Virus record (IMG/VR): IMGVR_UViG_3300046680_000366
Span: 1-48,669 of that record
DNA length: 48,669 nucleotides
From: a virus
Direction: 5' to 3' (one strand)
The notes under the pieces are model-generated. The model was not told where the DNA came from, ran no database searches, and worked only from the letters and a program-made list of their open reading frames with translations. Below, one piece after another: positions 38,430 to 45,759 of the stretch (position 1 is its first letter; each line of letters opens with the position of its first letter). A program made the translations under genes and the position numbers.

Positions 38430-38672
38430 ATGAAACGCGATTGCTCGGACTGCATTCACAGCACGCGCGGCGAATACCCGAAGTGCCGGCATCCGAGAAA
38501 TCTCCGCGCCGACCTGTTTGACGAATACCCGGTGTTCCTGCTTGCCGAGTCTCACCGGACATTCGGCGGCGAAGACGAAGAACGGATGCCATCGATCTGC
38601 GGAAAGTCCGGACGATGGTTTGACAACGGCGAGACCCCATCCGCGCAGCGCGCGAAGCAATCGAACAAGTGA
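38430..38672 (+). CDS. Small Cys-rich protein
   Basis: 80 residues from ATG 38430. CSDCIHSTRGEYPKCRHP and a later SICGKSGRWF arrange four to five Cys for one zinc site. The basic start (MKRD) and small size suggest a nucleic-acid or protein adaptor. It directly follows the methyltransferase. Unknown function. Confidence 0.6.
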   Translation: MKRDCSDCIHSTRGEYPKCRHPRNLRADLFDEYPVFLLAESHRTFGGEDEERMPSICGKSGRWFDNGETPSAQRAKQSNK

Positions 38673-38679
38673 GGACGAT

Positions 38680-38967
38680 ATGACCACCATCAACGAACTT
38701 TGCGCCCGCCAATACGACTGGGTCGAGCGCATGGGCTGGCACAACAAGACGGTGCTCGAAGCGCTGGCGCTGATCGCGTCGGAGGTCGGCGAGGCAGTCA
38801 ACGAGTGCCGCGGCGAAGCACCGACCGAGGCTTTCGGCGAGGAGCTTGCAGACATTTTGCTGCGCACCTTCGATCTGGCCCAGTGGCAGGGAATCGATCT
38901 GGAAGCCGCCATTCTACGAAAGATGGCTATCAACGAACAACGCGGAACACGCGGCCGGCGCATCTGA
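38680..38967 (+). CDS. MazG-like nucleotide pyrophosphohydrolase
   Basis: 95 residues, GAGGACGAT before ATG 38680. ALALIASEVGEAVNECRGEA and FGEELADILLRTFDLA are the E-x2-E and E-x3-D metal-binding helices of the MazG/dUTPase-like all-alpha family. It could hydrolyse non-canonical or alarmone nucleotides. Phage MazG proteins are thought to adjust host nucleotide pools during infection. Confidence 0.8.
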   Translation: MTTINELCARQYDWVERMGWHNKTVLEALALIASEVGEAVNECRGEAPTEAFGEELADILLRTFDLAQWQGIDLEAAILRKMAINEQRGTRGRRI

Positions 38968-38974
38968 GGACGAT

Positions 38975-39538
38975 ATGACACAGAACACTAAAGACGCAGG
39001 GGCGAGCCTGAAGTCGTGCCCATTTTGCTGCAGTGACGATTTATTCACTCAGTCCGCGCTCGGACGCCGCCAAGTCGTCTGCGAGACGTGCGAGGCCTCT
39101 GGCCCGACTGAGGAAACCGATGAAGAGGCGATCGAGGCGTGGAATCGCCTCGGCCTCTCGCGCTCCGCGACTGCCGCCCCCACCGCCGAGCAGGCAGAGG
39201 CGCAAGCGCCGATTTATCAGGTGTTGACCGGCGACAAATGGGTCGATTCGACGGCAGCCGAATACGCGGTCGTGAGCAACGGTAAGCGCATCGTCTACGC
39301 CGCTCCCGTCGCTCAGGAATGGCAGCCGATTGAGGCAGCCCCAAAGGATCAAGAGATCTGGGCCTTCAATGGCGAGCAAGCGCGCATGGTCTGGTCAGAA
39401 GGGCCAGATTGGGCGCTGTGGATCTGGGCCGATCTTCTGCTGGCCGACGCGGACCCTTCGCCCGATCAGCCAACACACTACATGCCGCTTCCGGCCGCCC
39501 CTGCTTCATCTACCGGGGAGCAGGAGGTGGGATCGTGA
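38975..39538 (+). CDS. Lar-like restriction-alleviation protein with DUF551-like tail
   Basis: 187 residues with the same GAGGACGAT leader as the preceding gene. The N-terminus SCPFCCSDDLFTQSALGRRQ, VVCETCEASGP and EAIEAWNRLG has the Lar zinc-ribbon layout. After a Pro/Ala/Glu linker, WQPIEAAPKDQEIWAFNGEQ and HYMPLPAAP resemble DUF551. Rac-encoded Lar alleviates EcoKI restriction by boosting host modification. The activity of this protein is untested. Confidence 0.72.
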   Translation: MTQNTKDAGASLKSCPFCCSDDLFTQSALGRRQVVCETCEASGPTEETDEEAIEAWNRLGLSRSATAAPTAEQAEAQAPIYQVLTGDKWVDSTAAEYAVVSNGKRIVYAAPVAQEWQPIEAAPKDQEIWAFNGEQARMVWSEGPDWALWIWADLLLADADPSPDQPTHYMPLPAAPASSTGEQEVGS

Positions 39539-39762
39539 GCCGTAAGGATTTCATCCCGCACCCGAACTGCACGCTGGCCAGCGGTGCATGTTTCCACGAA
39601 GGCCGATGCGCTGGCGGCTGCACGCACATTATTCGACGCGATCCAAAGGTAGAAATTCTTGGTTGGAAGTGCCCGGTTTGCGGTAAAGGCAATGCTCCAT
39701 TTCAGAAGCTCTGCGCTAACTCCGCATGCGGCATCGACTTCAGCAAAGGAGCCACGGCATGA
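39535..39762 (+). CDS. Small zinc-ribbon protein
   Basis: 75 residues from GTG 39535, GGAGGTGGG upstream, overlapping the previous stop. CTLASGACFHEGRCAGGCTH and KCPVCGKGNAPFQKLCANSA show at least two Cys clusters; the second is a zinc-ribbon knuckle. Unknown role in the rightward operon. Confidence 0.62.
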   Translation: MSRKDFIPHPNCTLASGACFHEGRCAGGCTHIIRRDPKVEILGWKCPVCGKGNAPFQKLCANSACGIDFSKGATA

Positions 39763-40967
39763 CCGCCCCCACAACCATCGACGGAGCGATGATGACAGAC
39801 GAACAGATTGACACGTTCTGGCTGTACCGAAAGAATTTACACGATGGCGAACTGATGCCGCAGTTGCGCGATTTCGCCCGCGCCCTGCTATCTGCAAGCA
39901 AGCCTGCCGCGCCGGATTTGGATGCGCTGACGTGGGAAGATCAATCGACTGCTGACCCGGTTGAGAAAGCGCGCCGCGTGCTACTCCATCTGATCGAGCC
40001 GACATCGGCCTATTTCTTCGATGATGGCTTCCCGCGTCCGGAGTTGCGCGGACAGGTCAAAAATGTTCTGGTCGTTCTCGAAGCGCTCGCCGCATCCCCT
40101 GCCGCCCCCTCGCATCCCACCGATGCAGCAGCGCCAGCGAAATCGTCGCTCCGGTATCACCCCGACGAGCGCGTTTCAATGAAGGCGTCGGAGTATGAGG
40201 CGCTGGTCGCTGCTGCCGCGCCAGCGCAATCGGGTGAGCCGGTGGCATGGATGTATAGGTGCTGGGACACGGTTCATCTTGAGCGAAATCAAATCGACCA
40301 TTACTACAGCGTCGATCAAGGCGAAACCTATGTGAAGGGCATTCCACTCTACGCCACCCCGCAATCATCCCAGCCCGTGGAAGCTGGCGAGCCGGTGGAA
40401 AATATCCGATTCGACTTCATCAATTCGGACGGTCGCGAGGATAGCAAGGTTATCTCACACGACGAGATGCGTGAGCGCTACGCCGAGATGTACAAGGCTG
40501 CGCACAGCAACTTTGGTGCGCCCACACCCTCTGCCGTGGTGCTGGACGATGAGCGGGCGGCGGAAATTGAACCGGCGGCGTATCTCGTGCAGGGCTTGAA
40601 TGGCCACAACGAGGAATATGCAAGCGTCTGGATTAAGCGGGCAAACGCCGATGCCGCAGCAGCAGCGATCTTTCGCGCGTCAATCACACCTCTGGTACAA
40701 GCCCGCGCCGCATCCCCGCAAGCCACAGATCAGCGCTGCTATGCGCCGGGCTGTTATCAGTGGGACGGCACCGATTCGTGCACGTGCCAGAAGGCCGCGG
40801 CGACGCAGCCAGCACAGACGGAGCGGGCGCTGACGGATGACCTGCTTGTCGATCTGTTTTATGCAGCACAGAGCGACATCACGAAGTTCAGGATCAAAGC
40901 GCGCGCCCTCCTGACCGCCGCGCAGCCAGCAAGCGGAGGTGAGCAACAACCGGCGCAGGAGGAGTGA
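39759..40967 (+). CDS. Multi-segment early protein with Ala/Pro linkers
   Basis: 402 residues from ATG 39759 (ATGA overlap). Short helical blocks are joined by Ala/Pro/Gln linkers. One block (VAWMYRCWDTVHLERNQIDH) and a later Cys cluster (CYAPGCYQWDGTDSCTCQKA) recur in Burkholderia phage proteins of similar type. The C-terminus (LLVDLFYAAQSDITKFRIKA) is a helix pair. No enzyme motif is visible. Confidence 0.6.
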   Translation: MTAPTTIDGAMMTDEQIDTFWLYRKNLHDGELMPQLRDFARALLSASKPAAPDLDALTWEDQSTADPVEKARRVLLHLIEPTSAYFFDDGFPRPELRGQVKNVLVVLEALAASPAAPSHPTDAAAPAKSSLRYHPDERVSMKASEYEALVAAAAPAQSGEPVAWMYRCWDTVHLERNQIDHYYSVDQGETYVKGIPLYATPQSSQPVEAGEPVENIRFDFINSDGREDSKVISHDEMRERYAEMYKAAHSNFGAPTPSAVVLDDERAAEIEPAAYLVQGLNGHNEEYASVWIKRANADAAAAAIFRASITPLVQARAASPQATDQRCYAPGCYQWDGTDSCTCQKAAATQPAQTERALTDDLLVDLFYAAQSDITKFRIKARALLTAAQPASGGEQQPAQEE

Positions 40968-40990
40968 TGGCTACTACCTTGTGGACTCAA

Positions 40991-41410
40991 TCAGAATGTC
41001 CGATAGATGCCAACGCCAGCAATCACGGCGCCCCCAACGAGAGCCGACAAAGATGCACCGGAGCAGAAGAACATGGCGCTCAACATGAACGTCGCCCTTT
41101 TTATATCACGCATCAAAGCTCGCCTAGAAGCCTCTGCCCGGCAGGCGAATGCGATTGGCCCGAACGCTGCTCCGACCAGAAAACTGCACATGGCAAACAA
41201 TGCATATTGTTTGTAGCAGGCCCAGCCGACGGTCCTTACCAGCGCCTGCGTGAACCCGAGCATCGCCACCATAGCTCCGCTATTCAAAAGAATAGTGGCT
41301 TTTACCATCTCGTGGCTCGCCTCTCGGATCTCCTCGCGAAGCCGATCGTCCATGGCAATGGTGCGATCTTCCTCGCGGATATTGTCATCTCGAAAGTTAG
41401 TGTCGCGCAT
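40991..41410 (-). CDS. Membrane protein opposite to the early operon
   Basis: 139 residues from ATG 41410 (an alternative ATG lies two codons earlier at 41416). After a charged N-terminus (MRDTNFRDDNIREEDRTIAM) come four hydrophobic stretches, including LLNSGAMVAMLGFTQALV and FLVGAAFGPIAFACRA. It is the only minus-strand gene between cI and attP, so it probably has its own promoter and could be expressed in the lysogen. Superinfection exclusion is a reasonable but unproven guess. Confidence 0.6.
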   Translation of the reverse strand: MRDTNFRDDNIREEDRTIAMDDRLREEIREASHEMVKATILLNSGAMVAMLGFTQALVRTVGWACYKQYALFAMCSFLVGAAFGPIAFACRAEASRRALMRDIKRATFMLSAMFFCSGASLSALVGGAVIAGVGIYRTF

Positions 41411-41500
41411 CGCCATCCCTGTGCAATTTTTTGGTGATCCTAGCATGACCGCAGCAGCACAACGAATGATCGAAACAACGCGCAAACACTGGGGTGTGAA

Positions 41501-41707
41501 TTGAGCATCGTAACCAACGCAGAGCTGGTCGAACTGACTGGCGGCCTGACCCAAGGCGCAGCGCAAACGCGCTGGATCAAAAAGGCGCTCGGCATCGACG
41601 CGCCGCGCAAAGTGGACGGCCATCCAATGCTGACGTGGGAGCAAGTCAACCGTGGCAGCGCCGGCGGTGAAAAGCGCGCGGCCATCAAGTGGAAAACCGC
41701 AGCATGA
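41501..41707 (+). CDS. Excisionase-like protein (DUF4224)
   Basis: 68 residues from a TTG start (no ATG or GTG available). NAELVELTGGLTQGAAQTRW and KALGIDAPRKVDGHPMLTWE fit DUF4224, a winged-helix family that always precedes tyrosine integrases. It overlaps the integrase ATG (ATGA). A recombination directionality factor is inferred. Confidence 0.75.
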   Translation: MSIVTNAELVELTGGLTQGAAQTRWIKKALGIDAPRKVDGHPMLTWEQVNRGSAGGEKRAAIKWKTAA

Positions 41708-42729
41708 GAAAGCCACACCGCGACGGCCTCCTGCCGCGCATGGAAGCGATCATCCGGAAGAAAGGCATCAGTTATCGATACCACCCGTTGGGCGGCAAGC
41801 CGATCAGCCTGGGGATGGACAAGGTCGACGCCGTGCGGAAGGTGCTCAACATGCTCGGCGCAGCGGGCGACCTCGGCACCATCGGTCGCCTGTGGGAGCA
41901 GTTCAAGGAAACGAGCCAGTGGAAGCGCTACGCGCCGGACACGCGCACGGACTATGAGCAGTGCTCCGGCCCGCTGCTCGAGCGCTTCAGCGACGCTCGC
42001 GCGTCCGACATTGAAGCGCCCGACGTCGCGCGCTATCTGCGCATCGAACGCAAAGACGCGCCGGTGCGCGCCAATCGCGAAATCGCCCTGCTCTCAAATC
42101 TCATCGGATTGGCGATCGAGCGCGGCGAGGCCAAGGCAAACCCATGTCGCGAAGTGCGACGCAACGAAGAGCAGCCGCGCACGGAAGCGCCCGAGCCGGA
42201 AGACTTCGAGGGTTTCTCGCAATGGTTATCGGCGCAAGGTGGTCAGCGCGCCATGATCGGCATGGCCGCCGAATACGCAGCGAGCGCGGGCAATCGGAAG
42301 GTGGAGTTTCTCGATCTGGCGTGGCCGCAGATTGATAAGGCGGCGGGCTACATCCGGATCAAGCGGGCGAAGCAGCGCGGGAAGAAGCGCGGTGAAGTGA
42401 TCGAGCAAATCGAAATCACGCCCCGCATCGCGGCGTTGATCGCGCGGCTTGAGCTCGTGCGCGGCGACACCGACTGCTTGTACGTCTTTCCGAACCGCTT
42501 CGGAAACGCATACACGCGCAACGGCTTCAAGGCGATGTTCGGGAAGTTGATGAACGAGGCGATCAAGCAGAAGAAGATCGCGCGGCGCTTCACGTTCCAC
42601 GACTTGCGCGCCTATTACGTGACGCAGCACAAGCAGGAACGCGGGCACTTGCCAGACCTTCACGCAAATCCGGCGACGACCGCGCGCGTCTATGACCGAA
42701 CGAAAATCGTGAAGCGCCGCGGCCTGTAA
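41704..42729 (+). CDS. int: Tyrosine-family integrase
   Basis: 341 residues from ATG 41704. The N-terminal DUF3596-like arm-binding part precedes a SAM-like core (WEQFKETSQWKRYAPDT). The catalytic domain has Arg198 (AGNRKVEFLDL), His299-x2-Arg302 (FTFHDLRAYYV) and Tyr330 (TTARVYDRT). It recombines attP, immediately downstream, with the host tRNA-His gene. It is the last gene of the rightward operon. Confidence 0.92.
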   Translation: MRKPHRDGLLPRMEAIIRKKGISYRYHPLGGKPISLGMDKVDAVRKVLNMLGAAGDLGTIGRLWEQFKETSQWKRYAPDTRTDYEQCSGPLLERFSDARASDIEAPDVARYLRIERKDAPVRANREIALLSNLIGLAIERGEAKANPCREVRRNEEQPRTEAPEPEDFEGFSQWLSAQGGQRAMIGMAAEYAASAGNRKVEFLDLAWPQIDKAAGYIRIKRAKQRGKKRGEVIEQIEITPRIAALIARLELVRGDTDCLYVFPNRFGNAYTRNGFKAMFGKLMNEAIKQKKIARRFTFHDLRAYYVTQHKQERGHLPDLHANPATTARVYDRTKIVKRRGL

Positions 42730-42747
42730 ATTCCATTTTGTGGAATT
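42729..42747. repeat. Inverted repeat after int
   Basis: AATTCCA-TTTTG-TGGAATT, overlapping the integrase stop. No T-run. Candidate arm site or mRNA end. Confidence 0.5.
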
Positions 42748-42760
42748 CCAAAACAAAACC

Positions 42761-42784
42761 GGCACTGTAAAAATTCACAGTGCC
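42761..42784. repeat. Second inverted repeat between int and attP
   Basis: GGCACTGT, eight-base A-rich loop, ACAGTGCC. Likely a terminator-like hairpin (without T-run) or an integrase/accessory-protein site flanking attP. Confidence 0.5.
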
Positions 42785-42818
42785 GTTCGTTAAAGCTTTG
42801 ATTTACCGCTAAATTCTT

Positions 42819-42868
42819 TGGGGTGGCTGATGGGGCTCGAACCCACGACAACAGGAATCACAATCCTG
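42819..42868 (-). other. attP: attP core: 3' half of tRNA-His
   Basis: On the minus strand the 50 nt form the anticodon arm (stem CAGGA/TCCTG, loop TTGTGAT with anticodon GTG), variable loop, T-arm GTGGG-TTCGAGC-CCCAT, acceptor strand CAGCCAC, C73 and CCA of tRNA-His. Integration would rebuild the host gene. Upstream of CAGG the similarity to the tRNA ends. Confidence 0.9.
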
Positions 42869-42972
42869 TATATCCATCCAGTATTTACGGGCCTTTCAAC
42901 GGAAAATGTGGAACGATATTCTCCGACCGGCCTTTGATTATATTCAGTTTTTATGAAGCCGTTCCACAAAAT

Positions 42973-43000
42973 TTGACCCGTTGCTGGGCGGCAGTGTACT
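42973..43000 (+). promoter_or_regulatory. Promoter of the SOS-regulated gene
   Basis: TTGACC (42973-42978), 16-bp spacer, TGTACT (42995-43000). The -10 overlaps the LexA box. Confidence 0.6.
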
Positions 43001-43016
43001 GTATATGCATACAGTA
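42997..43016. promoter_or_regulatory. LexA (SOS) box
   Basis: TACTGTATATGCATACAGTA fits the consensus TACTGT-N8-ACAGTA with perfect half-sites; GTACTGTAT/ATACAGTAC extends the arms to nine bases. Host LexA would repress the gene at 43030. Confidence 0.87.
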
Positions 43017-43029
43017 CTTAGAGCCCGAT

Positions 43030-43428
43030 GTGACCCTCCCACCCTTCGCCCCTCCGACGCTCGCCGAACTGCGCGAGTGGTATCGGCTGTACGGAGAAAC
43101 CGAGGATCTGAAGCGCCTCATCCTAGAAGTCCAGCACTCTCGCGAGCTGCTCGCGCACCTGCATTGGCTGCTGCAGAAAGCGACGCGCGTCGCGGAGCGG
43201 GCGGAGTTCGGGCGGCTGACCGGCGAAGATGCGCCTCTACGCGCCGCTGACACCGCGGTCAGCGCGGAGATACGCCGAATAGGACCGATCGGAGGAAAGG
43301 GAAAGCCGGAACGCTGGCGATCAACGCCGCGGTCGGCGGCAGAGATTGCGCCGTTCTCAATTGACCCAGACGACCCAGCAGACCGCGCGGCACTCATCAT
43401 TGCGCGTGGGCATCAGCGGCGGCGCTAA
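43030..43428 (+). CDS. Unknown protein under LexA control
   Basis: 132 residues from GTG 43030, about 25 bases after the expected start point. LPPFAPPTLAELREWYRLYG and a long helix (EDLKRLILEVQHSRELLAHL, HWLLQKATRVAERAEFGR) are followed by a basic, Pro-rich tail. The first part could be a coiled coil. In other phages LexA-repressed genes next to the attachment site encode antirepressors or inhibitors; the same is possible here. It overlaps the convergent DUF1353 gene by 32 bp. Confidence 0.65.
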   Translation: MTLPPFAPPTLAELREWYRLYGETEDLKRLILEVQHSRELLAHLHWLLQKATRVAERAEFGRLTGEDAPLRAADTAVSAEIRRIGPIGGKGKPERWRSTPRSAAEIAPFSIDPDDPADRAALIIARGHQRRR

Positions 43429-43840
43429 CGGGCTGCGTGACAGCCGCTGCGGCAGCCGGCTTCATCGACGTGGCCGCGCTGCCCCAATACAGCCAGCCGA
43501 ACACGCGCACACCTGCCCACATGAGCTGCCGGCGCCAGTCTGGCACGGCTGTCACATCGGAGGCTTCCCGCAGCACAGCGTCCGCCACCGAGCGCGGCAC
43601 GATGTGCGTGCTGTACAGGTAGTCGTGCACGGTGGCCGCATTTGACGCGGTGTCCCCAGCCAGTTCGTACACGACCGGGATTCGCGGTACCGATGCGAAA
43701 TTGGTGATGAACCCGGCCGGTACCGTGAATGTCATTCCTGCCACATCGGACTGGTAGACGAGATCGGCCAGCAGTTCCCACTGGCCGTCGTCCTTTCCTG
43801 TGGCAGGCCGGACCTGCAGAATGGACAGGAACGCACTCAC
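43397..43840 (-). CDS. DUF1353 protein
   Basis: 147 residues. FTVPAGFITNFASVPRIPVV and AATVHDYLYS are the DUF1353 signatures, found in many phages near lysis or tail genes. It ends with an Ala-rich tail. It is the last gene of the late minus-strand run and overlaps the lipoprotein gene by four bases. Confidence 0.82.
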   Translation of the reverse strand: MSAFLSILQVRPATGKDDGQWELLADLVYQSDVAGMTFTVPAGFITNFASVPRIPVVYELAGDTASNAATVHDYLYSTHIVPRSVADAVLREASDVTAVPDWRRQLMWAGVRVFGWLYWGSAATSMKPAAAAAVTQPVSAAADAHAQ

Positions 43841-44325
43841 GATGCCACGGCTCCACTGGCGGCAATCGGGGCGGCCGCCGGCGGCGTCGCGACGTAATCG
43901 GCGAGCGCAGTCGATACGGCAAGCTGCGCAGCCGTCAACGCGATCTCCGCGGCACTCTTCTGATCCTTCGTCCAGCTCGACGCGTCGATCACCTTGATTA
44001 ACGCCGGAACGCCTTCATTGACAAGCGCAGTGACATCGGCCGTCGAGAACGGCGTCGTGCTCGAACTGGCGAGCGCCGCGCACGCAGCATTGACCTTGTC
44101 CGACGCGGTCGCGAGATAGTCTTGCGCATCCGTCGACAGTTGCGACTTCATGGCCGTCATCGACGCGAGGAACGGCACACCAACGGTACAGACCTTCTGC
44201 GCCTTCACCTGGAGCGTCGAGAGCAGTTGCGCCGTCGTTTGAGTTGCGGCCGGCGCGGTGGTACCGCATGCCGAGAGAGCGAGCAGGACGACGCCTGCCG
44301 CAAGAGCAGCAAATAGCTTCTTCAT
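43837..44325 (-). CDS. Lipoprotein 1
   Basis: 162 residues. The signal peptide MKKLFAALAAGVVLLALSAC ends in the lipobox LSAC (Cys20). The rest is Ala/Thr-rich and helical, with a potential disulfide pair. It is one of two tandem lipoproteins after the HNH gene. An outer-membrane spanin role cannot be excluded, but it is longer than known outer spanins. Confidence 0.72.
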   Translation of the reverse strand: MKKLFAALAAGVVLLALSACGTTAPAATQTTAQLLSTLQVKAQKVCTVGVPFLASMTAMKSQLSTDAQDYLATASDKVNAACAALASSSTTPFSTADVTALVNEGVPALIKVIDASSWTKDQKSAAEIALTAAQLAVSTALADYVATPPAAAPIAASGAVAS

Positions 44326-44333
44326 AGGAAACC

Positions 44334-44648
44334 TCAGGGAGTGAGTTTGACTATCGCGGCCGCGGCGTTGGCTGCCGCAGTCGCAACGTTGGAGACGACA
44401 GCGCCTTGCGCTGCGACGGGTGCCGTCGCGCCGACGCCTGTTTCAGTGAAATGGGCCGCGACCGCGCCGCTCTGGTCGATCGAGATGTCAAACGAGAGCG
44501 CGCCGATGTCCTTGCTGTTCAGAGCGATCGCTTCGCAGCACACCATCTTCTGCATCGTCGGCTCATAGAACGGTCGAACGGAGTACGCAGCCTGCCCCGC
44601 ACAACCCGACAGCGCGCAAACCAGCACGGCGGCGGCTATGGCCTTCAT
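44334..44648 (-). CDS. Lipoprotein 2
   Basis: 104 residues from ATG 44648. MKAIAAAVLVCALSGCAGQA has the lipobox LSGC (Cys16). A central MVCCEAIALNSKDIGALSFD and an Ala-rich C-terminus follow. Overlaps the preceding TM gene by four bases. Function unknown. Confidence 0.7.
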   Translation of the reverse strand: MKAIAAAVLVCALSGCAGQAAYSVRPFYEPTMQKMVCCEAIALNSKDIGALSFDISIDQSGAVAAHFTETGVGATAPVAAQGAVVSNVATAAANAAAAIVKLTP

Positions 44649-44863
44649 TGCGCCGCCGGCGCTTGCGGCGCGCGCGCGGCTGAACGTGCGGCCACCACAT
44701 TCCGAACGGCGTGAATGCCAGTCACGATCGCGCCGGCGACGAGTAGTTGGACTTCTGCTGGCATCGGTGTCTTGCAACCCATCGACACCCATTGAACGAG
44801 CGGCACCAAGGAAGCAGCAGTCAGCGTGGCGCCGCCGGTGACGATGCTCGATGTTTGGTTCAT
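44645..44863 (-). CDS. Small two-span membrane protein, possible holin
   Basis: 72 residues from ATG 44863. Two hydrophobic stretches (ATLTAASLVPLVQWVSMG and VQLLVAGAIVTGIHAVRNVV) flank a short loop. The size and topology fit class II holins, and the gene lies in the lysis-late region, but it is about 3 kb from the endolysin. Candidate holin only. Confidence 0.5.
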   Translation of the reverse strand: MNQTSSIVTGGATLTAASLVPLVQWVSMGCKTPMPAEVQLLVAGAIVTGIHAVRNVVAARSAARAPQAPAAQ

Positions 44864-44871
44864 GGAAGCTC

Positions 44872-45357
44872 CTATGCAGCGTGGTGAATGACTTCGGTCG
44901 CGGAGAACTGATAGCCCTCCTTGCCGTATTTCTGAGCGATCCAGATCGGGAATGGCAACGCATGCATGCCCTCGTCCTTCCCGATGTGATGCGCCTTGCA
45001 GAGCAACATGCCGTTGACCGTCATGTCGTCGACGAACTGGGTCCAGTCCGTGAAGTTGTCCCAGTCGAATGCCTTGATCGAGGCGCCCCACACGCCGGCC
45101 TGCGCATCAAATTTGAACCGCTCCCAATCGATCATCTCGGCGAACGATCGCTCAATCGGATGGTGATGCGCCTCAAGCGGGTGACCGCTCTCCTCTGCTG
45201 TGGCGTTGCAGACAAAGCACCGCCCCCCGTCGCGGGCGATCAGCTGCTTACGCGTGCGCTCGAATAGCGCAGTCGTCTTGCGCGGCTCGTGTCCGGGGAT
45301 GTTGACGTCGACAGTCAACGTCTCTTTTTCTTCGTGTATCTGGGTAACGTTTGTCAT
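44872..45357 (-). CDS. HNH endonuclease-like protein
   Basis: 161 residues from ATG 45357. QLIARDGGRCFVCNATAEES, then EAHHHPIERSFAEMIDW and GMLLCKAHHIGKDEGMHALP are the zinc Cys pairs and His of an HNH fold, with the first His pair possibly catalytic. Free-standing HNH proteins often support cos cleavage in siphophages or act as homing enzymes. Here it is far from terminase. Confidence 0.78.
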   Translation of the reverse strand: MTNVTQIHEEKETLTVDVNIPGHEPRKTTALFERTRKQLIARDGGRCFVCNATAEESGHPLEAHHHPIERSFAEMIDWERFKFDAQAGVWGASIKAFDWDNFTDWTQFVDDMTVNGMLLCKAHHIGKDEGMHALPFPIWIAQKYGKEGYQFSATEVIHHAA

Positions 45358-45368
45358 GGTCGTAAACG

Positions 45369-45392
45369 AAAAAAGCCCGCAGAGATGCGGGC
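45369..45392 (-). terminator. Terminator upstream of the HNH gene
   Basis: Minus strand: GCCCGC, loop ATCTCT, GCGGGC, then six T, at the end of the fibre-like gene block. Confidence 0.85.
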
Positions 45393-45412
45393 CCGTCAGA
45401 TGGGGAGGCGAT

Positions 45413-45742
45413 CTACTTCTGCACCACACTCACAGTCAGCGTTCGGGCATCCTGATTGCCCAGATTCGTGGTGAATACGTAGCGCACCTGGTACTGGGTG
45501 TTCAGCGTGCCGCCCGAGATAAACGCAATCAATTGCGACATGACGCCAGACTGATTCGGATAGATCCCTGACGAAGCGACGTCTATTCCATCTTCGGCGG
45601 TCACTGCCAGGTCGGTGACGAACTCGCCAGACGAAAGATACGGCTTCCCTTGCGGCGTGTACGGGACCGATAGATCGAAGCCATACGGAAGGAACGCGCT
45701 CGGGTCTTTGGTGACGACAGGAACGGGTGGTCGATTCGACAT
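45413..45742 (-). CDS. Probable structural (fibre-type) protein
   Basis: 109 residues from ATG 45742 (MSNRPPVPVVTKDPSAFLPY). Beta-rich sequence with GGTLNTQYQVRYVFTTNLGN and QDARTLTVSVVQK, typical of small fibre or Ig-like virion proteins. It follows the repeat protein and ends at a terminator. Exact role unknown. Confidence 0.6.
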   Translation of the reverse strand: MSNRPPVPVVTKDPSAFLPYGFDLSVPYTPQGKPYLSSGEFVTDLAVTAEDGIDVASSGIYPNQSGVMSQLIAFISGGTLNTQYQVRYVFTTNLGNQDARTLTVSVVQK

Positions 45743-45759
45743 GCATGCTCCAGAAATTG

